Assembly: GCA_942493385.1 (NCBI GenBank)
Contig: OW818699.1
Span: forward strand, 3,906,001 to 3,970,000
Length of the DNA stretch: 64,000 nucleotides
Direction of reading: 5' to 3'
Origin: UBA8389 sp942493385
GTDB lineage: Bacteria; Bacteroidota; Bacteroidia; Bacteroidales; UBA1402
Of the stretch, positions 18,600 through 27,000 are shown one piece after another; the stretch's first letter is position 1; every line of letters begins with the position of its first letter. The position numbers were made by a program, and so were the translations under genes. A model generated the notes under the pieces. It was not told the origin of the DNA. It worked only from the letters and a program-made list of their open reading frames with translations, and made no database searches.

Positions 18600-18695
18600 A
18601 TGCCTGAATTGCGACCGAATACGGAGGTTTGGTTTACATTTTTGGTGATGCTCGCCACGGCTTTAGCGATGTTTTATACGTTAGCAAGGGGATAA
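18600..18695 (+). CDS. Possible 31-residue membrane peptide
   Basis: An ATG 9 bp after the PfpI stop opens a 31-codon frame. Its last 20 residues (FTFLVMLATALAMFYTLARG) form a single hydrophobic helix ending in a positive residue. I see no strong ribosome site, but the gene could be read by coupling from the PfpI gene. Small one-helix proteins of this form are common in bacteria and usually missed. It could equally be chance. Confidence 0.3.
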   Translation: MPELRPNTEVWFTFLVMLATALAMFYTLARG

Positions 18696-18756
18696 CGTTT
18701 TGATTACATTGATTTTTTAGTACATTAGCGGACAAAATTTTAACCCTTCGCTAATT

Positions 18757-19497
18757 ATGAAAACACTTCGGATTTTTGTAACAATTGGGCTCTTATTTAT
18801 TCCCTTTATTGCATTTTCGCAAGATACCATTTACTTCAATTCGGATGGAGTAAAGGTCGATACAAAACTGAAAGCTGCTTACTATCAAACACTTGCAAAA
18901 GACAACGTTCAAACCAACAAAATCATTGAACGTCAGTATTACTTGTCGGGCCTACCAATGAAAGAGACCTATTATTTGGATTATTATCGGAAAATCAAGG
19001 AAGGAACCCAAAAGATTTGGTATAGTGACGGACAGCTTAAAAGTGCGGTGGATTATGTAGATAATAAAAAACAGGGGCTCCTGTTAACCTATTGGGAAAA
19101 TGGTCGGTTAAAACGCAAAGACACGTTCGAAAACAATAAATTTAAGGCAGGAGAATGTTTCAATGTGGATGGCAGCATAAAAAAACATTTCGACTATCAA
19201 GTTTTGCCCACTTTTCCGGGAGGGGAATACAAACTACTTCAGTTTTTAAGAAAAACCATCGTTTACCCTAGGGATGCCATGGTTATGAACGTTGAGGGAA
19301 TGGTTCTTGTAGACTTTATGGTAAAAAAAGACGGTACCATTTCCAATGTTGTTTTAAAAAGTGGTATATCACCAGAGTTGGATCAAGAAGCGCTGAGAGT
19401 CGTCAAAAGTATGCCAAAATGGATCCCTGCCTCAGAGGATGGAGATTCCATTGATTGCCTGTTCACCATACCGATCATGTACAAAACAAAAATATAA
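18757..19497 (+). CDS. MORN-repeat protein with TonB C-terminal domain (copy 1)
   Basis: A 246-residue exported protein with a signal peptide cut near AFSQ. Residues 60-140 contain YwqK-type MORN_2 repeats (GTQKIWYSDGQLKSAVDY, GLLLTYWENGRLKRKD). Residues 150-246 are a TonB C-terminal domain (FPGGEYKLLQFLRKTIVYP, VDFMVKKDGT, MPKWIPA). No N-terminal proline-rich or ExbB-binding part is visible, so this is the periplasmic TonB-like variety frequent in Bacteroidota. Its partner is unknown. A close paralogue lies at 20516-21289 and the upstream sequences of both share a GTACATTnGC stretch, so the pair arose by duplication. Confidence 0.8.
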   Translation: MKTLRIFVTIGLLFIPFIAFSQDTIYFNSDGVKVDTKLKAAYYQTLAKDNVQTNKIIERQYYLSGLPMKETYYLDYYRKIKEGTQKIWYSDGQLKSAVDYVDNKKQGLLLTYWENGRLKRKDTFENNKFKAGECFNVDGSIKKHFDYQVLPTFPGGEYKLLQFLRKTIVYPRDAMVMNVEGMVLVDFMVKKDGTISNVVLKSGISPELDQEALRVVKSMPKWIPASEDGDSIDCLFTIPIMYKTKI

Positions 19498-19498
19498 T

Positions 19499-19738
19499 CC
19501 GCCTGAAAAAGCCCTTCAGGATGCACTTCGTTGGTCAAAACGTGCCTTGGAATTATCCCCCGACGAACCCAGCTATCTTTTTTCCTGTGGAAACCTTCTC
19601 TACAAACTCGGCCAAAAAGTGGAAGCTAAGAATATGATCACCGACGCAATAAATAAGGTGAAAAATCCGAACAGTGCCACAGCCAAAATGTATGAAGAAA
19701 CCCTTCGAAAAATATTGGCCGGAAAGAAAACTTGGTAA
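19499..19738 (+). pseudogene. C-terminal remnant of a TPR protein
   Basis: Right after the copy 1 stop, another frame (frame 2) encodes about 80 residues reading as one and a half TPR units (ALRWSKRALELSPDEPSYLF, GNLLYKLGQKVEAKNMI) and a closing helix before TAA. It resembles the C-terminal end of thioredoxin/TPR proteins of Bacteroidota. No start codon or ribosome site precedes the homologous part, and the only in-frame ATG (19439) lies inside the other gene, so I read it as a remnant left by deletion or rearrangement. A short real gene started by coupling is less likely. Confidence 0.55.
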
Positions 19739-19744
19739 AACTGC

Positions 19745-20431
19745 TCATGAGGATAATACTTTCTTTAATTGCTGAATCCCTTTTACCGCATTCTCACGAA
19801 TTACCATGGTTACTTTCTGGATCGACCGACCAATCTCATTTGGGTCAATGATGTAAATCGGACAACCTTTTGGTACATCATTCACTAGACCTGCAGCTGG
19901 ATAAACCTGCAACGAGGTACCGATGATGACAAAGATGTCCGCTTCGGAAGTCCATTGAATGGCCAAATCCATTGCCGGAACTTCTTCCCCGAACCAAACG
20001 ATGAACGGTCTTAGTTGAGAACCATCCATTGATTTTTCTCCCACCCGAATCGCTCTGTAACCAATTTCCTTGACATGCGATTTGTCCATACTGCTGCAAG
20101 CCTTGGTCAACTCTCCGTGCAAATGGAGCACGTGCTTGCTTCCAGCTCTTTCGTGCAAATTGTCCACATTCTGGGTAATGATCCGAACATCGTATTCGGC
20201 CTCCAATTCTGCCAACCCGAAATGTGCGCCATTGGGTTCTGCAGTGGCGAGCTGTGCCCGCCTTTGGTTGTAAAATTCGAGGACTAAGTTAGGATTTCGA
20301 TACCAACCCTCAATGCTGGCCACATCTTCCACTTTGTGTTCTTCCCACAACCCGCCCGAATCCCGGAAGGTCTTGATACCGCTTTCGGCACTAATTCCGG
20401 AGCCGGTTAGGATGATTAGTTTTTTGGGCAT
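19745..20431 (-). CDS. cobB: NAD-dependent protein deacylase, sirtuin
   Basis: A 228-residue sirtuin core: GSGISAESGIKTFRD binds NAD, TQNVDNLHERAG carries the Asn-Asp pair, and H-L-H-G-E holds the catalytic His. It would remove acetyl or other acyl groups from lysines, consuming NAD in the cytoplasm. The structural zinc site (two Cys-x-x-Cys pairs) found in most sirtuins is absent; only one Cys (KACSSMD) lies in that region. This matches a zinc-less branch that I believe occurs in Bacteroidota. The gene sits between the two MORN/TonB-C paralogues, converging on the TPR remnant 6 bp away. Confidence 0.9.
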   Translation of the reverse strand: MPKKLIILTGSGISAESGIKTFRDSGGLWEEHKVEDVASIEGWYRNPNLVLEFYNQRRAQLATAEPNGAHFGLAELEAEYDVRIITQNVDNLHERAGSKHVLHLHGELTKACSSMDKSHVKEIGYRAIRVGEKSMDGSQLRPFIVWFGEEVPAMDLAIQWTSEADIFVIIGTSLQVYPAAGLVNDVPKGCPIYIIDPNEIGRSIQKVTMVIRENAVKGIQQLKKVLSS

Positions 20432-20515
20432 GGATCAATATAAATTATATGGTACTATAGCGTTAAATTGATTTTATTGGTACATTCGCTGTCTCAAATA
20501 CAAATCTACGACTTT

Positions 20516-21289
20516 ATGAATCGATTTCAGAAAATAATCGTCCTATTAATTCTCCTGTCACCCGTGCTCTCATTTGCTCAGGACACCATCTTCTACAACA
20601 GCAAGGACGACAAGGTCAGAACCATGATGCAGGCAGATTACTACCAACTGCATTTTATAGAGAGCAACAGTTCCAAACGATTTATTGAACGCTCGTACTA
20701 CATAAACGGTCAAATAAGAGAAGAGATTTACTACCTCGATTTAAGCAAGAAGAAAAAGGAAGGGACCCAGCGGTTCTGGTTCAGGAACGGACAGCTTAAA
20801 AGTGCCGTTGATTTTGTCGACAACAAAATGCAGGGTAATGTATTGACCTACTGGCAAAATGGTCGATTAAAACGCAAGGACCTATTCGAAAAAGACAAAT
20901 TCGTATCAGGCGCATGCTATGATTCCACTGGAAACCAAATCGAGCACTTCGAATTCTTGGTTTTACCCTCCTTTCCCGGAGGCGATAAAATGTTGTTGGA
21001 GTTTCTGAAAAACAACATCAGGTATCCAAGTTCAGCAGCAGAAAGCGGAAATTACGGCAAAGTAGTCATCAAGTTCGTTATTGCCAAAGACGGGACTCCG
21101 ACAAAATTCAGATTGAACACCAGCGTGGATCGTGATTTTGACATGGAGGCCATGCGTGTTGTTCGAGCGATGCCCAAATGGACACCGTGCTATTACGATG
21201 GCGAACCACTCGATTTCTGGTTCTTGCTGCCTATTGTTTTTAAAGAAATGGATTCATCTCTAGACCCATCAACAAAGTTCAATCGCTGA
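20516..21289 (+). CDS. MORN-repeat protein with TonB C-terminal domain (copy 2)
   Basis: The ATG at 20516 gives 257 residues with a clean signal peptide (cut near SFAQ); a longer start at 20468 would spoil it. Domain order is as in copy 1: MORN_2 repeats (GTQRFWFRNGQLKSAVDF, QNGRLKRKD) and a TonB C-terminal domain (FPGGDKMLLEFLKNNIRYP, VIKFVIAKDGT, MPKWTPC). The MORN segment is nearly identical to that of copy 1, while the TonB part has drifted more. The last 11 bp overlap the end of the convergent ankyrin gene. The function is unknown; a role at the periplasmic side of the outer membrane is inference. Confidence 0.8.
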   Translation: MNRFQKIIVLLILLSPVLSFAQDTIFYNSKDDKVRTMMQADYYQLHFIESNSSKRFIERSYYINGQIREEIYYLDLSKKKKEGTQRFWFRNGQLKSAVDFVDNKMQGNVLTYWQNGRLKRKDLFEKDKFVSGACYDSTGNQIEHFEFLVLPSFPGGDKMLLEFLKNNIRYPSSAAESGNYGKVVIKFVIAKDGTPTKFRLNTSVDRDFDMEAMRVVRAMPKWTPCYYDGEPLDFWFLLPIVFKEMDSSLDPSTKFNR

Positions 21290-22856
21290 TGTAATGAAAC
21301 CTTTCACCCATCGCTCTGCCGCCCTCAGGATAGTATATAGGCACACCCCTGGATTTAAGGAACCTGACACACGTTAGATATTCTTCTGTACACTGCTCAC
21401 CACCAATCAAATAAATTGCTTTTGGTTTAAGCTCATCAATTAAATACAGATAAGGCTCATACGAAAGCGTTAAATGTGCCATAATCGGTAGAAAAACGAA
21501 ATCGATTGGTCCGTAGGGTTTTAGGAAATCTATTTCCTTTCTATACTTTTCCATTTGTGCCGCCTTATTAATTGAGGCATGAAAACCTGCATTGAAAATC
21601 TTCAATCCATCCACTTCAATCAAATACCCCAAGCCAACGGCTCCTCCATTACCCTTGCCCATCGCTGGAATGGTATGCACTCGCATGCCGTCCATGTCGA
21701 AATGCTCATTGGGGGTCGCCAACCGATAGGGTGTAATCTTTTCAAATTTGTCAGCGGGTTTGTCATCGAGCACCAAACCAACACCTGGCATTTTTCGGAA
21801 GAGTTCAAACGCATTCGACTCAAAACTCGTTCCCATCACCTTTGTCACAAAGACTGTCACATTCTGACCAGCCAATTCCCTTGGGTTCAAATTCCCATTC
21901 GCCAAACCCGCATCTTTCGATTCATCCACATTTGTCTTATCAAAAACAATCAAGTGGTTCGTGGTTTTCACCGCATAACCACCTCCATAATGTCCATCCA
22001 AGTACCATAGATGCGCCTCTCCTTCCTTCAGCTTCTTCCCTAACTGAGGCGCTTTTCCATAATTCCGCTCTACCAACTCATCATTTTTAGCACCTGCCGA
22101 AACCAATAGATGAGCGATACTCTGCCGCCCATGCTTGGTCGCATAATACAACGGCGTGTGCCCATAATCATTCTTTAAATTAGGATTCGCCCCACGTTCA
22201 AGCAACCATCGCACCGAATTGGTTAAGCCCTTCAAAACAGCCAAATGCAGTTCCGTATTTCCATACGTAAACACTTGATCTACCCTAACTCCATGTTCCA
22301 ACAACAGCTTCACCATACCCTCGTTCGAACCTACATTGAGGGCCATCTGCAATACCGTTCCATAGCAACCTTTGTCTCGTAAGTTCACATCTGCTCCGAA
22401 TTCCATCAACAATTCAGACACCTCCACATCACCAGAATGAACCAATTGATGCAAATAACCCATTCCACCCGATGGATTGTTCACCGATGCCTCCTTTTCA
22501 AGTAAGTGCCGAATAAGACTCAAATCCCTGTCCTTTCCACCGAATGATGCGCGCAAGGGTGTCGAACCTGACTTATCCATCACATTGACATTCGCACCTT
22601 TGTCGATAAGAAAATTGGCTACCTCAAATTGACCAGGCATCCTGGTGTTGGTAACGGGCGAACGGCGGCAAGCGCACATGAGGGGTGTTGCACCGTTGGA
22701 GTCTTTAAGTTCCAGCATGGTTGAGTCGCCTTCAATCAATGTTCGAACAAAATTTAGATTTCCGCTGGTAGCAGCATCATGAATTTCAGCTGCTTGAATT
22801 CCAAATGCAGAAATCAAGAGCGACATCAAAATTATGGACAAATGATTTACGAGCAT
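21279..22856 (-). CDS. Ankyrin-repeat protein fused to a decayed metallo-beta-lactamase fold
   Basis: A 525-residue protein with a signal peptide (cut near IQAA). Residues 25-285 hold about seven ankyrin repeats (GATPLMCACRR, GSTPLRASFGG, GNTELHLAVLKG, GHTPLYYATKHGR). Residues 290-525 resemble a metallo-beta-lactamase fold of the UlaG/hydrolase kind (HLWYLDGHYGGGYAVKTTNHLIVFD, MRVHTIPAMGKGNGGAVGLGYLIEVDGLKIFNAG). The place where HxHxDH is expected reads VTKVMGTSFESN, so the main zinc ligands appear lost. The domain may be a pseudo-enzyme or use other residues. Export suggests periplasmic protein binding. The convergent neighbour overlaps it by 11 bp. Confidence 0.7.
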   Translation of the reverse strand: MLVNHLSIILMSLLISAFGIQAAEIHDAATSGNLNFVRTLIEGDSTMLELKDSNGATPLMCACRRSPVTNTRMPGQFEVANFLIDKGANVNVMDKSGSTPLRASFGGKDRDLSLIRHLLEKEASVNNPSGGMGYLHQLVHSGDVEVSELLMEFGADVNLRDKGCYGTVLQMALNVGSNEGMVKLLLEHGVRVDQVFTYGNTELHLAVLKGLTNSVRWLLERGANPNLKNDYGHTPLYYATKHGRQSIAHLLVSAGAKNDELVERNYGKAPQLGKKLKEGEAHLWYLDGHYGGGYAVKTTNHLIVFDKTNVDESKDAGLANGNLNPRELAGQNVTVFVTKVMGTSFESNAFELFRKMPGVGLVLDDKPADKFEKITPYRLATPNEHFDMDGMRVHTIPAMGKGNGGAVGLGYLIEVDGLKIFNAGFHASINKAAQMEKYRKEIDFLKPYGPIDFVFLPIMAHLTLSYEPYLYLIDELKPKAIYLIGGEQCTEEYLTCVRFLKSRGVPIYYPEGGRAMGERFHYISD

Positions 22857-23075
22857 TTTTGTGATTTAAGAAGAACGCAATTTAATGAATTTTCCATAAC
22901 AAAACACTTTCAAAACTTAGGCCTAATTTTAGTCGATTATTTAATATTTTTTTATCTTTTTATAAACCTTTTTATTATATCTTAGCCATTCAACACCTAA
23001 TCAATAAAAAATCAATTTTTGAATTATTGATAGTATTTTTATGAGCTATTTAACAATATTCGTTCGTCCTTTTAC

Positions 23076-23083
23076 TATCTTTG
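23076..23083 (+). promoter_or_regulatory. -7 box upstream of hicA
   Basis: TATCTTTG is a perfect TAnnTTTG box. Transcription would begin near 23090, at or just before the first homologous hicA codon, leaving almost no leader for a normal start codon. Confidence 0.5.
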
Positions 23084-23092
23084 CACAGCTAG

Positions 23093-23275
23093 GAAAAAGA
23101 AGCTATCAAACTGATTGAGGGCGATGGTTGGTACCAACTGAAACTAAATGGTACCAGTCACCGACAATTCAAACATCCTATCAAAAAGGGTCGCGTAACT
23201 GTATCAGGTCACTTAAGTGCAGATCTTGACCCAGGTACTTTTAATTCAATTCTAAAACAAGCTGGTCTTAAATGA
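23093..23275 (+). pseudogene. hicA: HicA-like toxin lacking a visible start codon
   Basis: The frame from a TAG at 23090 to TGA at 23275 encodes 60 residues that match HicA almost end to end: KEAIKLIEGDGWYQ, then GTSHRQFKHP with the catalytic His, KKGRVTVSGHLSADLDPGT and SILKQAGLK. HicA is a small RNase with a double-stranded-RNA-binding fold that cleaves mRNA, neutralised by HicB. Homologues begin about three or four residues earlier with Met; here no ATG, GTG or TTG exists between the stop and the homology, though AGGAAAAAG looks like a mutated start or ribosome site. Either the toxin is inactivated by loss of its start or it uses a rare start codon. hicB follows 39 bp later. Confidence 0.65.
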
Positions 23276-23314
23276 GGATGTGATTTTTTAACGCTACAAT
23301 TGAACCAAGCAACA

Positions 23315-23725
23315 ATGAAACCCCAAAGAGTATTAGTGGAATTATTTCATTCAGGTAGAAATTTTTCAGCACATATAGAGGACTTACCAGGATGTATTGC
23401 AACTGGTAGCACGTTTCATGAATTGAAAAAGAATTTATTAGAAGGCATTGAAATTCACTTAGAAGGGATGAGAGAAGATCAAGAACCAATTCCAGCACTA
23501 TTCGAAAATGAATGGATTTTAGAATACAAATTCTCTGCCGAAGCTTTACTAAATGCATATAGCTCAATTTTCACCAAAGCAGCATTAAGCAGAATTACAG
23601 GGATTAATGAAAGACAATTATGGCATTACGCAGCAGGTGTCAGAAAACCAAGACCTGAACAAGTTAAACGTATTGAAAAGGGAATACATGAGTTGGGGCA
23701 AGAACTTTTGGCATTATCCATGTAA
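23315..23725 (+). CDS. hicB: HicB-family antitoxin
   Basis: A 136-residue protein. The N-terminal half is the partial RNase H fold of HicB (VELFHSGRNFSAHIEDLPGCIATGSTFHELKKNLLEGIEIHLEG). The C-terminal part is a helix-turn-helix DNA-binding domain (TKAALSRITGINERQLWHYAAGVRKPRPEQVKRI), so it should both block HicA and repress the pair. The ATG at 23315 is chosen over a TTG at 23300. It is intact although the toxin lacks a start, which is the expected order of decay since losing the antitoxin first would be harmful. It ends just before a bidirectional terminator. Confidence 0.9.
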   Translation: MKPQRVLVELFHSGRNFSAHIEDLPGCIATGSTFHELKKNLLEGIEIHLEGMREDQEPIPALFENEWILEYKFSAEALLNAYSSIFTKAALSRITGINERQLWHYAAGVRKPRPEQVKRIEKGIHELGQELLALSM

Positions 23726-23764
23726 AAAAGCGGCTACCACCCCTCAAGGATGATAGCCGCTTTT
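23726..23764. terminator. Bidirectional terminator between hicB and leuB
   Basis: An 11-bp perfect stem (23726-23736 with 23754-23764) is bounded by A and T runs on both sides, so it can end the hicAB transcript on the plus strand and the leu operon on the minus strand. Confidence 0.85.
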
Positions 23765-23782
23765 CATTTATACTGTGTATGT

Positions 23783-24853
23783 TTATTTCTTGATATAATC
23801 CACCAACCACTCACCCACCTGCGTGGTCGAATGGGCCGTTTGACCGGCAATGGTGATATCTTCAGTAACGCAACCCGCTTCCATCGAAGCAGCCACGGCT
23901 TGGCGAATCAACGCACCTTCTTCCATCAGTCCGAACGCATATTCGAACATCAGCGCAGCGGAAAGAACCGTAGCCAACGGATTGGCAATATTCTTGCCAG
24001 CAGCTTGAGGATACGAACCATGGATGGGTTCGAACACCGAAGTGTGTAGACCAACCGAAGCCGAAGGAAGCAAGCCCATGGAGCCTGTAATTACAGAAGC
24101 CTCATCGGTCAAAATGTCACCAAACATGTTTTCAGTAACCATTACGTCAAAGCTGGAAGGCCATTGAATGATGCGCATGGCGGCATTGTCCACGAACATG
24201 TATTCGGTTTCGATATCCGGATAGCTCGGAGCCATTTCCTGCGCGATTTGACGCCACAAACGGGAGGTTTCCAGCACGTTGGCCTTGTCCACCACCGTCA
24301 GTTTCTTGCGACGTTGACCAGCATATTCGTAAGCCAGTTTAAGAATGCGCTCGATTTCATGGCGGCTATACGTACAGGTGTCGACCGCACTGTTACCATC
24401 TTCGCTGCGTCCTTGCGGCTTTCCAAAGTACAGACCACCGGTGAGTTCACGGATACACATGAAATCGGCATTCTCCACCAAATCAGCACGCAGCGGTGAA
24501 CGAGAAATCAAGGATGGAAAAACGGCCACCGGGCGGATGTTGGCATACAAACCCAGTTTTTTACGCATGGCCAATAGACCTTGTTCCGGACGCACCTTTG
24601 CAGTCGGGTCGTTGTCGTATTTGGGAGATCCGATCGCACCAAAAAGCACCGCATCCGATTTCATACACAAATCGTGCGTGGCATCAGGATACGGATTGCC
24701 GGTGGCATCGATGGCGCAAGCCCCAACAATAGCCGTTTCATACGTCAGTTCATAACCAAATTTCTCACAAACAGCTTTGGTCACATTCAAGGCTTGTTCC
24801 ACAATCTCAGGACCGATCCCGTCACCGGGAAGTACAGCAATATTCAGCTTCAT
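23783..24853 (-). CDS. leuB: 3-isopropylmalate dehydrogenase
   Basis: A 356-residue protein, the normal length. It has the N-terminal LPGDGIGPEIV, then LLAMRKKLGLYANIRPV, RELTGGLYFG, VDKANVLETSRLWR, VDNAAMRI, FGDILTDEASVITGSMGLLPSAS and EPIHGSYPQAAGKNIANP. Together these are the NAD-binding and substrate/Mg sites of LeuB. It oxidises and decarboxylates 3-isopropylmalate to 2-oxoisocaproate, the third step of leucine synthesis, in the cytoplasm as a dimer. The ATG at 24853 is preferred over a TTG two codons upstream. It is the last gene of the leu operon, 9 bp after the cimA/leuA-like gene. Confidence 0.97.
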   Translation of the reverse strand: MKLNIAVLPGDGIGPEIVEQALNVTKAVCEKFGYELTYETAIVGACAIDATGNPYPDATHDLCMKSDAVLFGAIGSPKYDNDPTAKVRPEQGLLAMRKKLGLYANIRPVAVFPSLISRSPLRADLVENADFMCIRELTGGLYFGKPQGRSEDGNSAVDTCTYSRHEIERILKLAYEYAGQRRKKLTVVDKANVLETSRLWRQIAQEMAPSYPDIETEYMFVDNAAMRIIQWPSSFDVMVTENMFGDILTDEASVITGSMGLLPSASVGLHTSVFEPIHGSYPQAAGKNIANPLATVLSAALMFEYAFGLMEEGALIRQAVAASMEAGCVTEDITIAGQTAHSTTQVGEWLVDYIKK

Positions 24854-24862
24854 TTTCAAAAA

Positions 24863-26380
24863 TTATTTACTTATTTCAAAGATATTCAACATTTTAATAG
24901 TTGCTTTTATGGCGGCTTCGGTTTGGTCACCATCAAGGCCGCTGGTGCGGAACTCCTTGTCCACATCTTGCCAGTTGATGACCGTGTGTACAAAGGCATC
25001 CGTACGACCACCCGGCGGTATGTTTACTGCATAGTTGGTCAGTTTGGGCAATGTACGGCCTCGGCTTTCGTAGATTCGGCGAAGGGCTTGCATGAACGCA
25101 TCGTATTGCCCATCTCCTGCTGCGGTTTCCTGATAGATCTCGCCACCAATTTCGAGTTTCACCGTTGCCACAGGTCGAAGACCGTGAGCTAGCGAAAGCG
25201 CGTAATTAAGGATGCGAACTGGTTGCTCCGTGCTCACTTGTTTCAAAACATCGGAAATGATGTATGGCAGATCCTCTTGAGTCACCAATTGTTTTTTGTC
25301 CCCCAATTCGATGATGCGTTCTGTTATTAACCGCATGGAATCATCGTCCAGTTCGATGCCGAGCGCTTCCAAGTTTTTCTTGATGCTGGCCTTGCCTGAA
25401 GTCTTTCCGAGCGCATACTCGCGGGTTCGGCCGAAACGTTCTGGCATCAAATCGTTGAAATACAGGTTATTCTTGGCATCTCCATCCGCATGAATACCCG
25501 CTGTTTGGGTGAAGACGTTGTCGCCAATCACTGGTTTATTGGCGGGTATGCGTATTCCTGAATACGATTCGACAATTTTACTGACCGTGGTCAGTTTGTC
25601 TTCGATAATGTTGGTTTCGTATTTAAGGTGGTCGTGCAACACAGCAGCCACACTGGTGAGCGGTGCATTTCCTGCGCGTTCGCCCAGACCATTTACAGTC
25701 ACATGCACACCTTTTATACCAACCTGAACGGCCTCATAGACGTTGGCAACAGCCAAGTCGTAGTCGTTGTGGGCATGGAAGTCGAAGTGCAGTTCAGGGT
25801 AGCGCTTCACCATTTGACTGCAAAAATCCGCCGTCTGAGTAGGATTTAGGATGCCCAATGTATCGGGCAACATAAAGCGTTTCACAAGTAGGTCGCGCAT
25901 TCCATCCATCATGAAAAAGACGTATTCGGGCGAGTGAATCATACCGTTGGACCAGTCTTCCAGATACAGGTTCACGGAAACACCGGCTTCCTGACACAAA
26001 GCAATTTCAGCACGGATGTCTTCGAGGTGTTGTTCAGGCGACTTGCGAAGTTGATTGGTGACATGATTCAACGAGCCTTTGGTCAGCAAGTTGATCACCT
26101 TCATGCCAGCGTCGGTCAACCATTTCAGGGATTGACCCTTATCGATGAAGCCAAGGACTTCGACCCTGTCCAGCATGTTGTAGCGTCTTGCCCAGATACC
26201 GATGCGGCGTACGGATTCGAATTCACCGGCTGAAACCCTCGCCGAAGCGATTTCCACCCGATCAACCTTCAAATCATCCAACAACAGCCTAACCACACTG
26301 AGCTTTTCTTGCCCAGCAAATGATACTCCGGAGGTTTGTTCCCCATCCCGAAGCGTCGTATCCATTATTTCGATTTTCAT
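24863..26380 (-). CDS. Citramalate/2-isopropylmalate synthase-like protein
   Basis: A 505-residue HMGL-like enzyme starting MKIEIMDTTLRDGEQTSG. The metal- and substrate-binding DTTLRDGEQ, the H-A-H-N-D motif (FDFHAHNDYDLA) and NGLGERAGNAPL define the acyltransferase barrel. A LeuA_dimer-type regulatory domain occupies about residues 385-505. It is clearly a different subfamily from leuA at the head of the operon. Relatives are called (R)-citramalate synthase (acetyl-CoA plus pyruvate, for isoleucine) or alpha-isopropylmalate synthase; sequence alone does not settle this. The ATG at 26380 lies 5 bp after the leuD stop; a longer start at 26401 would overlap leuD. Confidence 0.8.
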   Translation of the reverse strand: MKIEIMDTTLRDGEQTSGVSFAGQEKLSVVRLLLDDLKVDRVEIASARVSAGEFESVRRIGIWARRYNMLDRVEVLGFIDKGQSLKWLTDAGMKVINLLTKGSLNHVTNQLRKSPEQHLEDIRAEIALCQEAGVSVNLYLEDWSNGMIHSPEYVFFMMDGMRDLLVKRFMLPDTLGILNPTQTADFCSQMVKRYPELHFDFHAHNDYDLAVANVYEAVQVGIKGVHVTVNGLGERAGNAPLTSVAAVLHDHLKYETNIIEDKLTTVSKIVESYSGIRIPANKPVIGDNVFTQTAGIHADGDAKNNLYFNDLMPERFGRTREYALGKTSGKASIKKNLEALGIELDDDSMRLITERIIELGDKKQLVTQEDLPYIISDVLKQVSTEQPVRILNYALSLAHGLRPVATVKLEIGGEIYQETAAGDGQYDAFMQALRRIYESRGRTLPKLTNYAVNIPPGGRTDAFVHTVINWQDVDKEFRTSGLDGDQTEAAIKATIKMLNIFEISK

Positions 26381-26385
26381 GGATC

Positions 26386-26967
26386 TTATTTTTTTTCCCA
26401 CTCCTGAATTTTATCCTTGTTGCTCAGTAGGAAGTCGATATCATCATAGCCATTGAGCATGCAATTCTTCTTGTAAGCGTTTATCTGAAAACTCTCCACC
26501 GCAGCACTCACATTGTTGGTGATGGTCTGTTTTTCCAGATTGACCGTCAAGGTAGCCTTGGGGTCTGCATAGACGGCAGCAAAGATTTCAGCCAGAAACT
26601 CTTCGGAAACAACGACTGGTAAAACACCGTTGTTCAGACAGTTGCCCTTGAATATATCTGCAAAGAAGCTTGACACAACCACACGGAAACCGTAACCAGC
26701 AACAGCCCATGCGGCATGTTCACGGGAGGATCCGCTTCCGAAGTTTTTGCCGGCCACCAAAATGGAGCCACCGTAGGTCGGGTTGTTCAGAATAAATCCG
26801 GGAATGGGCTGGTTGTTGCTGTCGTAGCGCCAATCGCGGAAGAGGTTGTCGCCGAAACCGTCCTTGGAGGTTGCCTTCAAGAAGCGAGCGGGGATGATTT
26901 GGTCCGTATCCACGTTTTCGATGGGAAGCGGAACAATGGTGGAAGTAAGGGTGATGAACTTTTCCAT
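26386..26967 (-). CDS. leuD: 3-isopropylmalate dehydratase small subunit
   Basis: A 193-residue protein with PLPIENVDTDQIIPARFL at the N-terminus, NPTYGGSILVAGKNFGSGSSREHAAWA in the middle and FKGNCLNNGVLPV, the signature of the aconitase-type swivelling domain. With LeuC it interconverts 2- and 3-isopropylmalate. The thioesterase gene ends 33 bp upstream on the same strand; leuC lies beyond it, so the two subunits are separated by one gene. Confidence 0.96.
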   Translation of the reverse strand: MEKFITLTSTIVPLPIENVDTDQIIPARFLKATSKDGFGDNLFRDWRYDSNNQPIPGFILNNPTYGGSILVAGKNFGSGSSREHAAWAVAGYGFRVVVSSFFADIFKGNCLNNGVLPVVVSEEFLAEIFAAVYADPKATLTVNLEKQTITNNVSAAVESFQINAYKKNCMLNGYDDIDFLLSNKDKIQEWEKK

Positions 26968-27000
26968 ACTCTATTTTTTTGCCCTTTTGGGCTTTGTTAT

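Noticed and set aside
18757..19497. Reading the MORN-repeat protein as a YwqK-type antitoxin
   Set aside because: MORN_2 repeats are often auto-named antitoxin, but there is a signal peptide and a TonB C-terminal domain and no toxin partner.
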